NCBI GenBank assembly: GCA_963826475.1
Contig: CAWGXC010000003.1
Span: 744,001 to 808,000 of the forward strand
DNA: 64,000 bases
Reading direction: 5' to 3'
Source of the DNA: RHKX01 sp963826475
Lineage (GTDB): Bacteria; Actinomycetota; Thermoleophilia; Solirubrobacterales; 70-9
Part shown: in pieces, positions 15,615 through 24,629 of the stretch
Layout of the letters: every line of letters begins with the position of its first letter
Position numbering within the stretch: position 1 is the first letter of the stretch
Notes under the pieces: model-generated
Databases searched by the model: none
The model's input: only the letters and a program-made list of their open reading frames with translations
What the model was told of the DNA's origin: nothing
Translations under genes and position numbers: made by a program

Positions 15615-17207
15615 CTAGAAGTTCAACGCCTTGCCGGCAAAGAAGTCCTCGCGCTCGGCGATCGCCTCGATCACCGAAGCCGGCACCGCGGCGTCAGTCG
15701 TCAGGGCCATCACGGCCTCGGAGCTCGCGTCCTGCGCGCCGACCGCCGCGGAGACGATGTTCGCGCCGTGCTCTCCGAAGGCGTTGCCGACGAGCCCGAT
15801 CATCCCGGGCTTGTCGCTGTAGCGGAAGATCGCGAGGTGCTCGGCGAACGGCAGATAGAAGCCCTGGCCCCAGACACGCACCAGATAGGGATCGTTACGC
15901 GGTCCGACGCCGGTGCCGGCGACCTCGACGGTCTCCCCCGCGCTCTCGACCCGAACGGTGATCAGCTCGGTGAAGTCCTCGGAGGAGCTGTCGGTCGTCT
16001 CGACGAGGACGATGCCGCGAGCCTCGGCCATGCTCGGAGCGTTGACGAGGTTGACCGCCTCCTCGGTGTGGCCGGAGAGGATCCCGACGAGCGTCGAGAT
16101 CCCGAGCAGGCGGGTGTCGTGATCGGCGAGTCGGCCGCGAATCTCAACCGTCACCCGCTCGATGGTCCCGCTCGCGAGGCCCGAGGCCAGGCGGCCGAGC
16201 TTCTCGCAGAGCGGCACGAATGGCGCGAGCGCCTCCATGGTCTCGGGGCGGACCGCCGGGATGTTCACGGCGTTCGTGACGACCCCACCCGTGAGGGCGG
16301 CCACGACCTGCTCGGCCGTATCGGTTCCGGCGCGGTCCTGTGCCTCGGCCGTCGAAGCCCCGAGGTGAGGGGTCACGACGACGTCGTCGCGGCCGAAGAG
16401 GGGGTGGTCGGTCATCGGCTCAGACGGGAACACGTCGAGTGCGGCGCCGCCGATGTGGCCGGAATCGAGCGCCTGCTCGAGCGCGTCGAGGTCGATCAGC
16501 TCGCCGCGCGCGCAGTTGACGATGCGAACGCCCTGCTTCATCTTCGCGAGCGCCGAGGCATCGATCCAGTTGATCGTCTCGGGGGTCTTCGGCAGGTGGA
16601 TCGTGATCAGGTCCGACCGCTCGTAGAGCTCGTCGCTCGTCTCGACACCCTCGACGCCGAGCTCCCGGAACCGCTCCGGCGAGACGAACTTGTCGAAGGC
16701 GACGACCTCCATGTCGAAGGCGAGCGCGCGGCGGGCGACGAGCTGGCCGATCCGGCCGAAGCCGATCACGCCGAGCGTCTTGCCGTAGAGCTCGTTGCCG
16801 CCGAAGCGGGAGCGTGCCCACTCACCGGCGGCGAGGCTCGCGTGCGCCTGCGGGACGTTGCGGAACAGGGCGAGCGCCAAGGCGAGGGTGTGCTCGGCAG
16901 CGGCGACGGAGTTCGACTCCGGCGCGTTGGCGACGACGATCCCGCGCGCCGTGGCGGCCGGGATGTCGACGTTGTCGACGCCGGTTCCCGCCCGCCCGAT
17001 GGCGCGCATCCTGTCGGCCTTCCCGATCAGCTCGGCGGTCAGCTTCGTCGCCGAGCGGATCACGATTGCGTCGAATTCGCAGATCCTCGCCTCGAGCTCA
17101 CCCTCGGGCCAATCGGTGCCGACCTCGACGTCGAAGTGCTCGCGCAGCGAATCGACGCCGGCCTCGGCGATCTTCTCCTTGACGAGGACCTTCGCTCGTT
17201 CGGTCAC
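15615..17207 (-). CDS. serA: D-3-phosphoglycerate dehydrogenase
   Basis: Oxidises 3-phosphoglycerate to phosphohydroxypyruvate with NAD+, the first step of serine synthesis. The 530 residues fit the long actinobacterial SerA: catalytic/NAD domains (GRAGTGVDNVD, the NAD motif GVIGFGRIGQLVA, NCARGELID, and catalytic His in TPHLGAST), an intervening ASB domain (about residues 310-450) and a C-terminal ACT domain (DKPGMIGLVGNAFGEHG) for serine feedback. The start is a GTG at 17207 overlapping the serC stop (GTGA), so serC-serA are translationally coupled. The open frame upstream of that GTG is shadow sequence over serC. Confidence 0.95.
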   Translation of the reverse strand: MTERAKVLVKEKIAEAGVDSLREHFDVEVGTDWPEGELEARICEFDAIVIRSATKLTAELIGKADRMRAIGRAGTGVDNVDIPAATARGIVVANAPESNSVAAAEHTLALALALFRNVPQAHASLAAGEWARSRFGGNELYGKTLGVIGFGRIGQLVARRALAFDMEVVAFDKFVSPERFRELGVEGVETSDELYERSDLITIHLPKTPETINWIDASALAKMKQGVRIVNCARGELIDLDALEQALDSGHIGGAALDVFPSEPMTDHPLFGRDDVVVTPHLGASTAEAQDRAGTDTAEQVVAALTGGVVTNAVNIPAVRPETMEALAPFVPLCEKLGRLASGLASGTIERVTVEIRGRLADHDTRLLGISTLVGILSGHTEEAVNLVNAPSMAEARGIVLVETTDSSSEDFTELITVRVESAGETVEVAGTGVGPRNDPYLVRVWGQGFYLPFAEHLAIFRYSDKPGMIGLVGNAFGEHGANIVSAAVGAQDASSEAVMALTTDAAVPASVIEAIAEREDFFAGKALNF

Positions 17208-18349
17208 GTCCGCACCCCCGGCGCGTTCTCGATGAGCCAATCGATCGAGGCCGTAAGCGCCTCGATGTCCGACGTCTCGATCGCCGGAAACATGCCGACG
17301 CGAAGCTGGTTGCGTCCGAGCTTGCGATAGGGCTCGGTGTCGACGATGCCGTTCCGGCGGAGCGCCGCCGCCAGGGCCGCAGCGTCGATCGCGGCATCGA
17401 AATCGATCGTCCCGACGACCGGTGAGCGCTTTGCCGAATCGGTGACGAACGGGTCGGCGAACTCTGAGCCCTCGGCCCAGCCGTAGAGATGACCGGCATT
17501 CGCGCGCGCTCTCTGGACGCACCAGTCGAGGCCGCCGTTGGAGAGCATCCATTCGATCTGATCAGCCATGAGGATCAGGGTGCCGAGCGAAGGGGTGTTG
17601 TAGGTCTGGTCCTTTCGTGAGTTCTCGAGCGCGGTTGTGAGCGACAGGAACTGCGGCTGCCAACGTCCCCCGATCCCGTCGAGCTCCTCGATCCGCGCGA
17701 TCGCTGCCGGGCTGACGATCGCGAGCCACAACCCGCCTTCGGAGCCGAAGCCCTTCTGTGGAGCGAAGTAATAGGCGTCGGTGTCAGCGAGATCGACCGG
17801 TAACCCTCCGGCGCCCGAGGTGGCATCGATCAGGACGAGCGGGTCGCCCTCGCCCTGTGGCCGGGACACGGGAACGATGACGCCGGTCGACGTCTCGTTG
17901 TGAGCCCACGCGATCACGTCCGCAGCGGGATCGGACCGTGGCTCCGGGGCGTCTCCCGGATCGGCCTCGATCACGATCGGGGCTTCGAGGAAGGGTGCCG
18001 TCGCCGCCACCTTCGCGAACTTGGAGGAGAACTCACCGTACGTGAGGTGAAGTGACCGCTCGCGGATGAGGCAGGCGGCCGCGGCATCCCAGAAGGCGGT
18101 CGTACCGCCGTTTCCCAGCAGAACCTCGTATCCGTCCGGAGCCGAGAACAGCTCGAGCAGTCCCTCGCGGACCCGCCCCACCAGATCCTTTACCGGGCGC
18201 TGGCGATGCGAGGTACCGATGACGCCCTCGATCTGCCCGAGTCGAGCGAGAGCCTCGGGGCGGACCTTCGACGGCCCGCAGCCGAAGCGGCCGTCGGCGG
18301 GCTTCAGCTCGGCGGGGATCAAGGTCTCTGCGTGTCCGGTGCTCGGCAT
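17204..18349 (-). CDS. serC: Phosphoserine aminotransferase, mycobacterial type
   Basis: PLP enzyme converting phosphohydroxypyruvate and glutamate to phosphoserine. The 381 residues resemble the actinobacterial SerC class: GCGPSKVRPE near the N-terminus, LGNGGTTAFWDAA, HNETSTG, and the PLP lysine in FAPQKGFGSEGG. It lies first in a serC-serA pair, upstream of serA. The gap to the divergent DUF4389 gene is 92 bp and should hold both promoters. Confidence 0.93.
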   Translation of the reverse strand: MPSTGHAETLIPAELKPADGRFGCGPSKVRPEALARLGQIEGVIGTSHRQRPVKDLVGRVREGLLELFSAPDGYEVLLGNGGTTAFWDAAAACLIRERSLHLTYGEFSSKFAKVAATAPFLEAPIVIEADPGDAPEPRSDPAADVIAWAHNETSTGVIVPVSRPQGEGDPLVLIDATSGAGGLPVDLADTDAYYFAPQKGFGSEGGLWLAIVSPAAIARIEELDGIGGRWQPQFLSLTTALENSRKDQTYNTPSLGTLILMADQIEWMLSNGGLDWCVQRARANAGHLYGWAEGSEFADPFVTDSAKRSPVVGTIDFDAAIDAAALAAALRRNGIVDTEPYRKLGRNQLRVGMFPAIETSDIEALTASIDWLIENAPGVRT

Positions 18350-18441
18350 GGCGGCGGAAGATTACGGGGTGCGGTGGCGCTCCCACCCAACCGGGTTCGC
18401 GGGGTACTCTTGCGCCACACCAATCAGGAGGAGACCAAAAC

Positions 18442-19086
18442 TTGTACCCAATTGCTTTCTCAGCGGCCTACCAAGGCGAAAATCGCAACCGCTTGACGGC
18501 CTTTTTCAGGCTGATCGTCGCCATTCCGTGGTTCATCGTGATGACTCTCTACGGGATCGTCGCCTTCATCGCAGCCTTCATCGCCTGGTTCGCGCTGCTC
18601 ATAACGGGTCATTACCCGCGGGGCCTGTACGACTTCAACTCCGGCTTCCTCCGAATGAGCACCAGGGTCAGTGGGTTCTACATGCTGCTCACCGACGAAT
18701 TTCCTCCCTTCGGCGGTGGCGAGGAGCCCGACTACCCGATCCGGACCTTGGTCGAGCCCCCCAAGGAGCAGTACAGCCGGTTGAAGGTGCTTTTCCGGAT
18801 CATCCTGATCATCCCGATCCAGATTCTCCACTACGTGATGCAGATCATCCTCGAGGTCTGCGGCATCGTCGCGTGGCTGGTGATCCTATTCACCGGAAAG
18901 CTCCCGATCGGCCTCTATCGACCGCTGCGGATCGCTACCGCGTACTCGATCAAGGCGAACGCCTACTACCTGCTCCTGACCGAGGACTTTCCGCCGTTCT
19001 GGCAGGACGAGGAGGAGGAGGCGCCGCGATTCGGCCTCGAGGGTCCGGGCATCGGCGCCGAGCCGACCACCGGGCTGGGCCTCTAG
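18442..19086 (+). CDS. DUF4389 membrane protein with internal duplication
   Basis: 214 residues. Two membrane modules repeat: each has hydrophobic helices, a (H/K)(Y/L)P.GLY motif and a closing LLT.(E/D)FPPF (about residues 82-88 and 178-184). The N-terminal module runs roughly over residues 15-90, the second over 100-190, followed by an acidic, Gly-rich tail. This matches the DUF4389 family of actinobacterial membrane proteins, whose function is not established. The start is TTG with AGGAGG ten bases upstream. The cupin gene follows after 5 bp, so they are probably cotranscribed. Confidence 0.85.
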   Translation: MYPIAFSAAYQGENRNRLTAFFRLIVAIPWFIVMTLYGIVAFIAAFIAWFALLITGHYPRGLYDFNSGFLRMSTRVSGFYMLLTDEFPPFGGGEEPDYPIRTLVEPPKEQYSRLKVLFRIILIIPIQILHYVMQIILEVCGIVAWLVILFTGKLPIGLYRPLRIATAYSIKANAYYLLLTEDFPPFWQDEEEEAPRFGLEGPGIGAEPTTGLGL

Positions 19087-19091
19087 GTCCC

Positions 19092-19484
19092 GTGGCCGAT
19101 CCAGCGACCCAGGTCTCCAAAGGACAGGGTTACGCCGTCGCCGAGAGCCTCGATGCTCTCGGCGACGGGCCTGGCTTCCGCAAGGTCCGCAAGGAGCTCG
19201 ACGTCACCGCCTTCGGCGTCAACGTGATCGTGATTCCACCCGGCTATGCGACGGGCTTCCACGCCCACGAGAAGCAGGAGGAGCTCTACTTCGTCCACCG
19301 CGGCACGGTCGAGATCGAGTTCGGGGACGGAACGGTCCACCGGCTCCGCGAGGGTGGTCTGGCGCGGGTCGACCCCGAGACGTCGCGCGAGGTGCGCAAC
19401 GTGGGCGACACGGAGGCCGCCTACCTGGTGGCCGGCGGCAAGGACGGCTACGTCGGTCGCGACGGGATCAGCGGCTCGAGCTAG
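19092..19484 (+). CDS. Cupin domain-containing protein
   Basis: 130 residues forming a single cupin_2 barrel. Motif 1 is GFHAHEKQEELYFVHRGTVEIEFGDG (metal ligands His, His, Glu) and motif 2 falls around the GDTEAAYLVAGG region. These are small metal-binding barrels of varied function, often sugar-phosphate binding or isomerising. It begins at a GTG five bases after the DUF4389 stop; the frame is open much further upstream, but that sequence is the DUF4389 gene read out of frame. Its last 4 bp overlap the convergent lipoprotein gene. Substrate unknown. Confidence 0.8.
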   Translation: MADPATQVSKGQGYAVAESLDALGDGPGFRKVRKELDVTAFGVNVIVIPPGYATGFHAHEKQEELYFVHRGTVEIEFGDGTVHRLREGGLARVDPETSREVRNVGDTEAAYLVAGGKDGYVGRDGISGSS

Positions 19485-20062
19485 AAGAGCTTGTAGGCCT
19501 GCGTCGAGATCGTGAAGCCGCGGCCGGTTTCGAGATCGCGACAACTCATCCCGGTCTCCTCGCTGTCGCAGCGCAGCAGACCCGCGGCGATTGACTCGCC
19601 GTAGGGCAGGGCCGGACCGGCCCCAAGGGTCGTGTCCCCGGCGCAGACGAACTCCGGGGCGGCGCCCGCCGAGAGAGTGATGCCCTGGCCGAAGTCGACG
19701 TTCTTATTGCAGCTCGCCGGGCGCGACGGGGGATCCCAATCCCGGTTCTGGACGTCGCAGCGCACGCTCTTGCGGTCGATGACGCAACCGATGTTCCCGC
19801 TGGGGGACGTGAAGCCGGTCAGCGACGTCACCGTCTGGTCGGCCGGCGGGGTCCCTCCCCCGCCCTCGGTCGTCGTCTCCTCGGTCGTCGTCTCCTCGGT
19901 CGAGGTGGTCGACGTGCTTTCCGTCGTCGTCGAGGTTGCCGGCACCGTCTGGGTCGCGGTCACCGTCGAGGTGCTGTCGCCTCCGCCACAACCGGCCGCG
20001 ATCGCCCCAAGGCCGAGAACGGCGATCAGCGCGAGCAGTGAGGACGTCGACCGGCGATTCAT
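19481..20062 (-). CDS. DUF6636-like secreted lipoprotein
   Basis: 193 residues. A signal peptide ends in the lipobox AIAAGC (Cys about residue 25), then comes a Thr/Ser/Glu linker. The C-terminal domain starts FTSPSGNIGC with conserved cysteines in VRCDVQ, ASCNKN, FVCAGD, LLRCDS and MSCRD. This FxSPSGNIGC domain is what databases call DUF6636, common in actinobacteria; its function is unknown. The mature protein should be attached to the outer face of the membrane. It lies 16 bp downstream of the MOSC gene on the same strand. Confidence 0.82.
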   Translation of the reverse strand: MNRRSTSSLLALIAVLGLGAIAAGCGGGDSTSTVTATQTVPATSTTTESTSTTSTEETTTEETTTEGGGGTPPADQTVTSLTGFTSPSGNIGCVIDRKSVRCDVQNRDWDPPSRPASCNKNVDFGQGITLSAGAAPEFVCAGDTTLGAGPALPYGESIAAGLLRCDSEETGMSCRDLETGRGFTISTQAYKLF

Positions 20063-20078
20063 GGCGGCAGAGTACCGC

Positions 20079-20648
20079 TCAAACCGGAGCCAACGGACGC
20101 GGCGGCCCACTCGGCGCCTCCACGCGAACCGGGTCCCCCGGCCCCAGATCACCGCCCTTCAGGACGACGGCCATCACGCCGGCCCGGCGAACCAGGGAGC
20201 CATCCGCACGACGCTCGAGCGATGCCGCCATCAATCCCTTCCGCACTCCGTCGAGCTGACGGCAGGGATTGCGAAGGCCGGTCAACTCGATCAGGCATGA
20301 CGCGCCGAGGTGGAGCCTTGTGCCGACCGGAAGGGCGAGCAGGTCGACGCCGCGAGTCGTCACGTTCTCGCCCATCTCGCCGGGACCGACATCGAATCCG
20401 CGATCGGCGAGCTCTTCGAGCAGCTCGACACCGATCAGGTGGACCTGGCGAAGGTTCGGCTGACTAGGGTCGGCCCGCTTCCGCGATAGATGTTGCACGG
20501 TCGCGCCGAGGTGGGCGTCCCCCTGGACGCCGAGACCGGGCAGCAGGGTCACGGAGGCGCGATTCAGCTTCCCCGGCCCGTGTGAATCGCTGCAGCTCAC
20601 AGCGAGGATCTCGCCGCGTTTTCCCTGCGATTCCGCCACCGGGTGCAC
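20079..20648 (-). CDS. MOSC domain-containing protein
   Basis: MOSC domains are the sulphur-carrier fold of molybdenum-cofactor sulphurases and of YiiM-like proteins. The 189 residues show ILAVSCSDSHG, the GVQGDAHLGATVQHLSR signature, the LRQVHLI segment, GEMGENVTT and the conserved cysteine in LRNPCRQLDG. I chose GTG at 20648; GTG at 20639 or ATG at 20708 are alternatives, and the last would overlap the divergent macro-domain gene. Role in cofactor or detoxification chemistry is not determinable from sequence. Confidence 0.85.
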   Translation of the reverse strand: MHPVAESQGKRGEILAVSCSDSHGPGKLNRASVTLLPGLGVQGDAHLGATVQHLSRKRADPSQPNLRQVHLIGVELLEELADRGFDVGPGEMGENVTTRGVDLLALPVGTRLHLGASCLIELTGLRNPCRQLDGVRKGLMAASLERRADGSLVRRAGVMAVVLKGGDLGPGDPVRVEAPSGPPRPLAPV

Positions 20649-20696
20649 GAAGCTCAACTTACCGCCGGCGCTGACTAAAGTCAGGAGATCGGCCGG

Positions 20697-21200
20697 ATCA
20701 CGCTTCATCAAGGTGACATCACAACCGATGCCGAGGCGGAGGCCATCGTCAATGCGGCCAACTCGAGCCTGCTCGGCGGCGGTGGCGTCGATGGCGCGAT
20801 CCATCGAGCGGCCGGACCGCGGCTCCTGGCCGAGTGCAGGGAGCTCGGAGGATGCGAGACGGGCGGCGCCAAGATCACCGGCGCCGGGAACCTGGCTGCT
20901 CGGCACGTCATCCACGCCGTCGGGCCGGTCTGGCACGGCGGCGGCCAGGGCGAGCCCGAGCTGCTCGCATCGTGTTACTCGACCGCGATCCGCCTGGCCG
21001 CCGAGAAAGACTGCAGCAAGGTGGCCTTCCCGGCGATCTCTGCGGGGGTCTACGGCTATCCGCTCAGCGAGGCCGCGAGGATCGCGATCGGCGCTACCGC
21101 GGCAGCCCTGGCGACCCACCGAACGGTCGAGGAGGCCCGCTTCTGGCTCTTCGGTGACGAGGCGTATGAGGCATTCAGGTCAGCCCTCGACGGATCCTGA
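20697..21200 (+). CDS. Macro-domain (ADP-ribose-binding) protein with no canonical start codon
   Basis: The frame from the TAA at 20676 to the TGA at 21198 encodes a full macro domain: LHQGDITTDAEAEAIVNAAN, LLGGGGVDGAIH, ECRELGGCETGGAKIT, HAVGPVWHGG and FPAISAGVYGYP. Such proteins (YmdB/O-acetyl-ADP-ribose deacetylase type) bind or hydrolyse ADP-ribose derivatives. There is no in-frame ATG, GTG or TTG before the conserved core. AGGAG at 20683-20687 is followed after 9 bp by ATC (20697), which I take as the tentative start; ATC at 20688 is another. About 167 residues, normal for the family. It could be a rare-start gene, a start-codon mutation or a sequencing error. The MOSC gene diverges 48 bp away. 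Confidence 0.75.
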   Translation: MTLHQGDITTDAEAEAIVNAANSSLLGGGGVDGAIHRAAGPRLLAECRELGGCETGGAKITGAGNLAARHVIHAVGPVWHGGGQGEPELLASCYSTAIRLAAEKDCSKVAFPAISAGVYGYPLSEAARIAIGATAAALATHRTVEEARFWLFGDEAYEAFRSALDGS

Positions 21201-21238
21201 CCACCCTCATCGCCAAAAGCACCCCGCCGTCTACGCGC

Positions 21239-22249
21239 TCAGTCCTCGATCCAGGCCATCATCGGCCGCAACTTGCCCCCGACCTCCTCGACCTGAGCGT
21301 CCTTGGCCTCCTGGCGCATCCGGTCGAAGTTCTCGCCGCCGGCGCGGTTCTCGGCGATCCACTCCTTCGCGAACTCGCCGGACTGGATCTCGCCGAGGAT
21401 CTTGCGCATCTCGGCGCGCGTGTCGTCGGTGATCACTCGGGGCCCCCGGGTCATGTCGCCGTACTCGGCGGTGTTGGAGATCGAGTGGCGCATTCCCTGA
21501 ATGCCCTTCTCGTACATCAGGTCGACGATCAGCTTGAGCTCGTGCAGGCACTCGAAGTAGGCGAGGCGCGGATCGTATCCGGCGTCCACGAGGGTCTCGA
21601 AGCCCGCTCGGACGAGCTCCGTGGCGCCCCCGCAGAGAACGGCCTGCTCGCCGAAGAGGTCGGTTTCGCACTCGTCCTTGAAGGTGGTCTCGATGACGCC
21701 GGCCCGGGTGCCGCCGACGCCCTTCGCGTACGCCAGCACCATGTCGCGGGCGGTTCCCGTCTCATCGGCGTGAACGGCCATCAGGCAGGGCACCCCTCGT
21801 CCCTCCTGGTACTGACGGCGTACGAGGTGGCCCGGGCCCTTCGGAGCGACCATGCCGATGTCGACGCCGGGCGGCGGCGAGATCTGGTCGAAGTGGATGG
21901 CGAAGCCGTGGGCGAACATGAGCAGGTTGCCCTCGGAGATGCCGTCGGCGATCTCCTCGCTCCAAATGTCGGCCTGGCGCTCGTCCGGGAGCAGGACCAT
22001 GACGACGTCGCCGCGGCTCGCGGCATCGGCGACGCTGAGAACTTCGAGACCTTCGGCCTCAGCCTCGGCGACGCTCGCCGAATCGGGGCGGAGGCCGACG
22101 ACCACGTCGACGCCCGAGTCCTTGAGGTTGAGCGCATGAGCGTGGCCCTGGGAGCCGTATCCGAGGATCGCCACCGTCTTGCCGGCGAGCGGCTCGAGGC
22201 TCGCGTCGTCCTCGTAGAACATCTTGCTCAGGTCGGCATCCTCAGTCAT
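21239..22249 (-). CDS. ilvC: Ketol-acid reductoisomerase (NADP+)
   Basis: Isomerises and reduces acetolactate and acetohydroxybutyrate with NADPH, the second step of valine/isoleucine synthesis. The 336 residues are class I: GYGSQGHAHALNL nucleotide fold, the cofactor loop GLRPDSAS, PKGPGH, and the metal-binding FKDECETDLFGEQAVLCGG with FECLHELKLIVDLMYE. It lies apart from ilvBN (9 kb away) and directly after menE (44 bp), with which it may share a transcript. Confidence 0.96.
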   Translation of the reverse strand: MTEDADLSKMFYEDDASLEPLAGKTVAILGYGSQGHAHALNLKDSGVDVVVGLRPDSASVAEAEAEGLEVLSVADAASRGDVVMVLLPDERQADIWSEEIADGISEGNLLMFAHGFAIHFDQISPPPGVDIGMVAPKGPGHLVRRQYQEGRGVPCLMAVHADETGTARDMVLAYAKGVGGTRAGVIETTFKDECETDLFGEQAVLCGGATELVRAGFETLVDAGYDPRLAYFECLHELKLIVDLMYEKGIQGMRHSISNTAEYGDMTRGPRVITDDTRAEMRKILGEIQSGEFAKEWIAENRAGGENFDRMRQEAKDAQVEEVGGKLRPMMAWIED

Positions 22250-22293
22250 TCGGTGGCCCTTTCGGTCGGCTCTTCAAAGGTGTGCAAGTCGGC

Positions 22294-23631
22294 TCATGAG
22301 CCTACAGACGGCGTCACGAGCAGCCTGCGAAGCAGCTTTCCCGTCGCCGTTCGAGGCAGCTCCTCAACGAGCTCGAAGCGCTTCGGCACCTCGAAGGGCC
22401 GCAGCTCGTGACGAGCCACCTCCCGCAGGCGTTGGAGGTCCACGTCGAGTCCTTCGGCGACGACGACGAAGGCGACCACCACTTGCCCCCACTCCCGGTC
22501 CTCGACGCCCGCGACGCCGACGTCGGCGACGGCCGGATCGAGCCGCAGCGCCTCCTCGACGCGCTGCGGGCGCACGTTCTCGCCGCCGGTGACGATCAGG
22601 TCGCCGCGGCGGCCCTCGACCCAGAGGAAGCCGTCATCGTCGACCCGGCCGAGGTCGCCCGTGTGGAGCCAGCCGTCTGCGGCGACCGCTCCGGGCGCCA
22701 CGTTCGGGCCTTTGACGAGGATCTGCTCGCCCTCGATCCGAACCTCCATGCCGAGCAGCGGCCTGCCGGCCGACCCCGCGCGCTCCCGAGCCTCCTCGGG
22801 CGCCAGGGTGCAGACCTGCGAACAGGCCTCGGTCAGCCCATAGGTCTGCACGACGGTGGCCCCGCGGTCGAGCGCCTCGGCGAGGACCCCCTCCGGAACC
22901 GGGCCGCCGCCGACGAGGAGCAAGCGCGGCTGCTCGATGGCCGCACCGGCATCGAGCAGCCGCACCAGCTGCGTCGCGACGAGGGAGGCGATCGTGATCT
23001 TCCCGGAGGCGAACGCCTCGGCGACCCGCTCGACCTCGAAGCCGTCCTGGATCGTCGCCGCCGTCCCGTACATCGCCGACCTGATCAGGATCGTCAGGCC
23101 GCCGACGTGGTTGAGCGGCAGGCAGCAGAGCCAGTTGTCGTCGTCGTGAACGCCGAGGTTGGCGGCGGAGGCGAGCGCGCTCCACAGGTGATTGCCGCCG
23201 GTCAGCTCGACCGGCTTGGGCTCACCCGTGGTACCGCTGCTCAGCATGCGGGTCAGCGGCTCGCGCGGATCTCTGTGGATCGCCGGCCACGTTCCGTCGC
23301 CGCCCTCGGCGCGGGCGAGCATCGCCTCGTCGAGGAACCGTGCGCCGGGCGCAACCGAGACGCCGTCCCGACCCGACCGGGGAAGCGGTTGCACAACCGC
23401 GCCGGCGAGGATCGCTCCGTGCAGGCCGATCGCGTACGCGACCCCCGCGGGAAGCTCCATCGCCACCTGATCGCCGCTGCCGACCCCCGACTCAGCGAGC
23501 GTCGCCGCCACCGCCCCGGCGCGCTCGCGCAGCTCGGCGTAAGTCACCGATCGGGAGCTGTCGATCAGGGCCAGGCGATCCGGATGATTCCGGGCGCTGT
23601 GGTCGAGCCAATCGGTGGGAATGTCGTGCAT
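22294..23631 (-). CDS. menE: o-Succinylbenzoate-CoA ligase
   Basis: ANL-superfamily enzyme that activates o-succinylbenzoate with ATP and CoA in menaquinone synthesis. The 445 residues contain the AMP motif LSSGTTGEPKPVELT, the A5-type YGLTEACSQV, the hinge region GWLHTGDLGRVDDDGFLWVEGR and the catalytic lysine in RTATGKLLRR. The length fits compact MenE proteins. ATG at 23631 gives MHDIPTDWLDHSARNHPDRLAL; the upstream frame is non-coding. It is divergent from menB (106 bp), which places it in the menaquinone cluster and distinguishes it from other acyl-CoA ligases. Confidence 0.9.
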   Translation of the reverse strand: MHDIPTDWLDHSARNHPDRLALIDSSRSVTYAELRERAGAVAATLAESGVGSGDQVAMELPAGVAYAIGLHGAILAGAVVQPLPRSGRDGVSVAPGARFLDEAMLARAEGGDGTWPAIHRDPREPLTRMLSSGTTGEPKPVELTGGNHLWSALASAANLGVHDDDNWLCCLPLNHVGGLTILIRSAMYGTAATIQDGFEVERVAEAFASGKITIASLVATQLVRLLDAGAAIEQPRLLLVGGGPVPEGVLAEALDRGATVVQTYGLTEACSQVCTLAPEEARERAGSAGRPLLGMEVRIEGEQILVKGPNVAPGAVAADGWLHTGDLGRVDDDGFLWVEGRRGDLIVTGGENVRPQRVEEALRLDPAVADVGVAGVEDREWGQVVVAFVVVAEGLDVDLQRLREVARHELRPFEVPKRFELVEELPRTATGKLLRRLLVTPSVGS

Positions 23632-23737
23632 CGTCAGGGGGCCGGGCCCATGAGGGCGGTCGGCGGATATCGTTGCCGTCCATTCTGGCGCCGGCCGAGT
23701 CCGGAGCCCAACGAGACCGGATCGCAACACTCACCCC

Positions 23738-24616
23738 ATGCCCCAACGACACAAATCCGCACCGCCCGAGGGCGACCTCTACGCCCCGATCACCTGGGAG
23801 AGCGCCGGCGAGTACGAGGACATCCTCTACGACGTCGGCGACGGGATCGCCAAGATCACCATCAACCGGCCGGAGCGCCGCAACGCCTTCCGCCCGCCGA
23901 CGCTCGCGGAGCTGCGGGATGCGTTCACCAAGGCCCGCGACAACCTCGACGTCAGCTCGATCATCTTCACCGGCGCCGGCGAGGAGGCCTTCTGCTCCGG
24001 GGGCGATCAGAAGATCCGCGGAGACGACGGCTACATCGGCTCCGACGAGGTCGCGCAGAAGGGGGTCGGCCGCCTCGACGTCGGCGACCTGCACGTGCAG
24101 ATGCGGCGCACGCCGAAGCCGATCGTCGCGGCGGTGGCCGGATACGCGGTCGGGGGTGGACACATCCTTCACCTCGTCTGCGACCTGACGATCGCCGCCG
24201 AGAACGCCAAGTTCGGCCAGACGGGCCCGAGGGTAGGCAGCTTCGACGGCGGCTTCGGGGCCAGTCTGCTGAGCCGTCAGATCGGGCAGAAGCGGGCGAA
24301 GGAGATCTGGTTCCTGTTGCGCCTCTACGACGCGAGCGAGGCTCTCGAGATGGGCTTGGTGAACGCCGTCGTCCCGACCGCCGACCTCGAGCGGGAGGCC
24401 GTGGCCTGGTGCCGTGAGATGAGCCACCTCTCACCCCTGGCACTTCGGCTGCTGAAGTCGAGCTTCAACGCCGACGAGGACGGGATCACGGGGATCCAGC
24501 AGCTCTCCCACGACGCGACCCTCCTCTACTACATGAGCGAAGAGGGTCAAGAGGGCCGCAACGCCTACCAAGAGGGACGGTCTCCAGACTTCTCGAAGTT
24601 CCCGAACCGGCCCTGA
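23738..24616 (+). CDS. menB: 1,4-Dihydroxy-2-naphthoyl-CoA synthase
   Basis: Crotonase-fold enzyme that cyclises o-succinylbenzoyl-CoA. The 292 residues show INRPERRNAFRPPT, CSGGDQKIRG (the MenB-specific SGGDQ), AVGGGHILHLVCDLTIAAENA, GPRVGSFDGG, and the C-terminal GRNAYQEGRSPDFSKFPN typical of MenB. It heads menB-menA-menC-menD on the plus strand, with 13 bp to menA. Confidence 0.96.
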   Translation: MPQRHKSAPPEGDLYAPITWESAGEYEDILYDVGDGIAKITINRPERRNAFRPPTLAELRDAFTKARDNLDVSSIIFTGAGEEAFCSGGDQKIRGDDGYIGSDEVAQKGVGRLDVGDLHVQMRRTPKPIVAAVAGYAVGGGHILHLVCDLTIAAENAKFGQTGPRVGSFDGGFGASLLSRQIGQKRAKEIWFLLRLYDASEALEMGLVNAVVPTADLEREAVAWCREMSHLSPLALRLLKSSFNADEDGITGIQQLSHDATLLYYMSEEGQEGRNAYQEGRSPDFSKFPNRP

Positions 24617-24629
24617 GCCCCGCCTGAGC

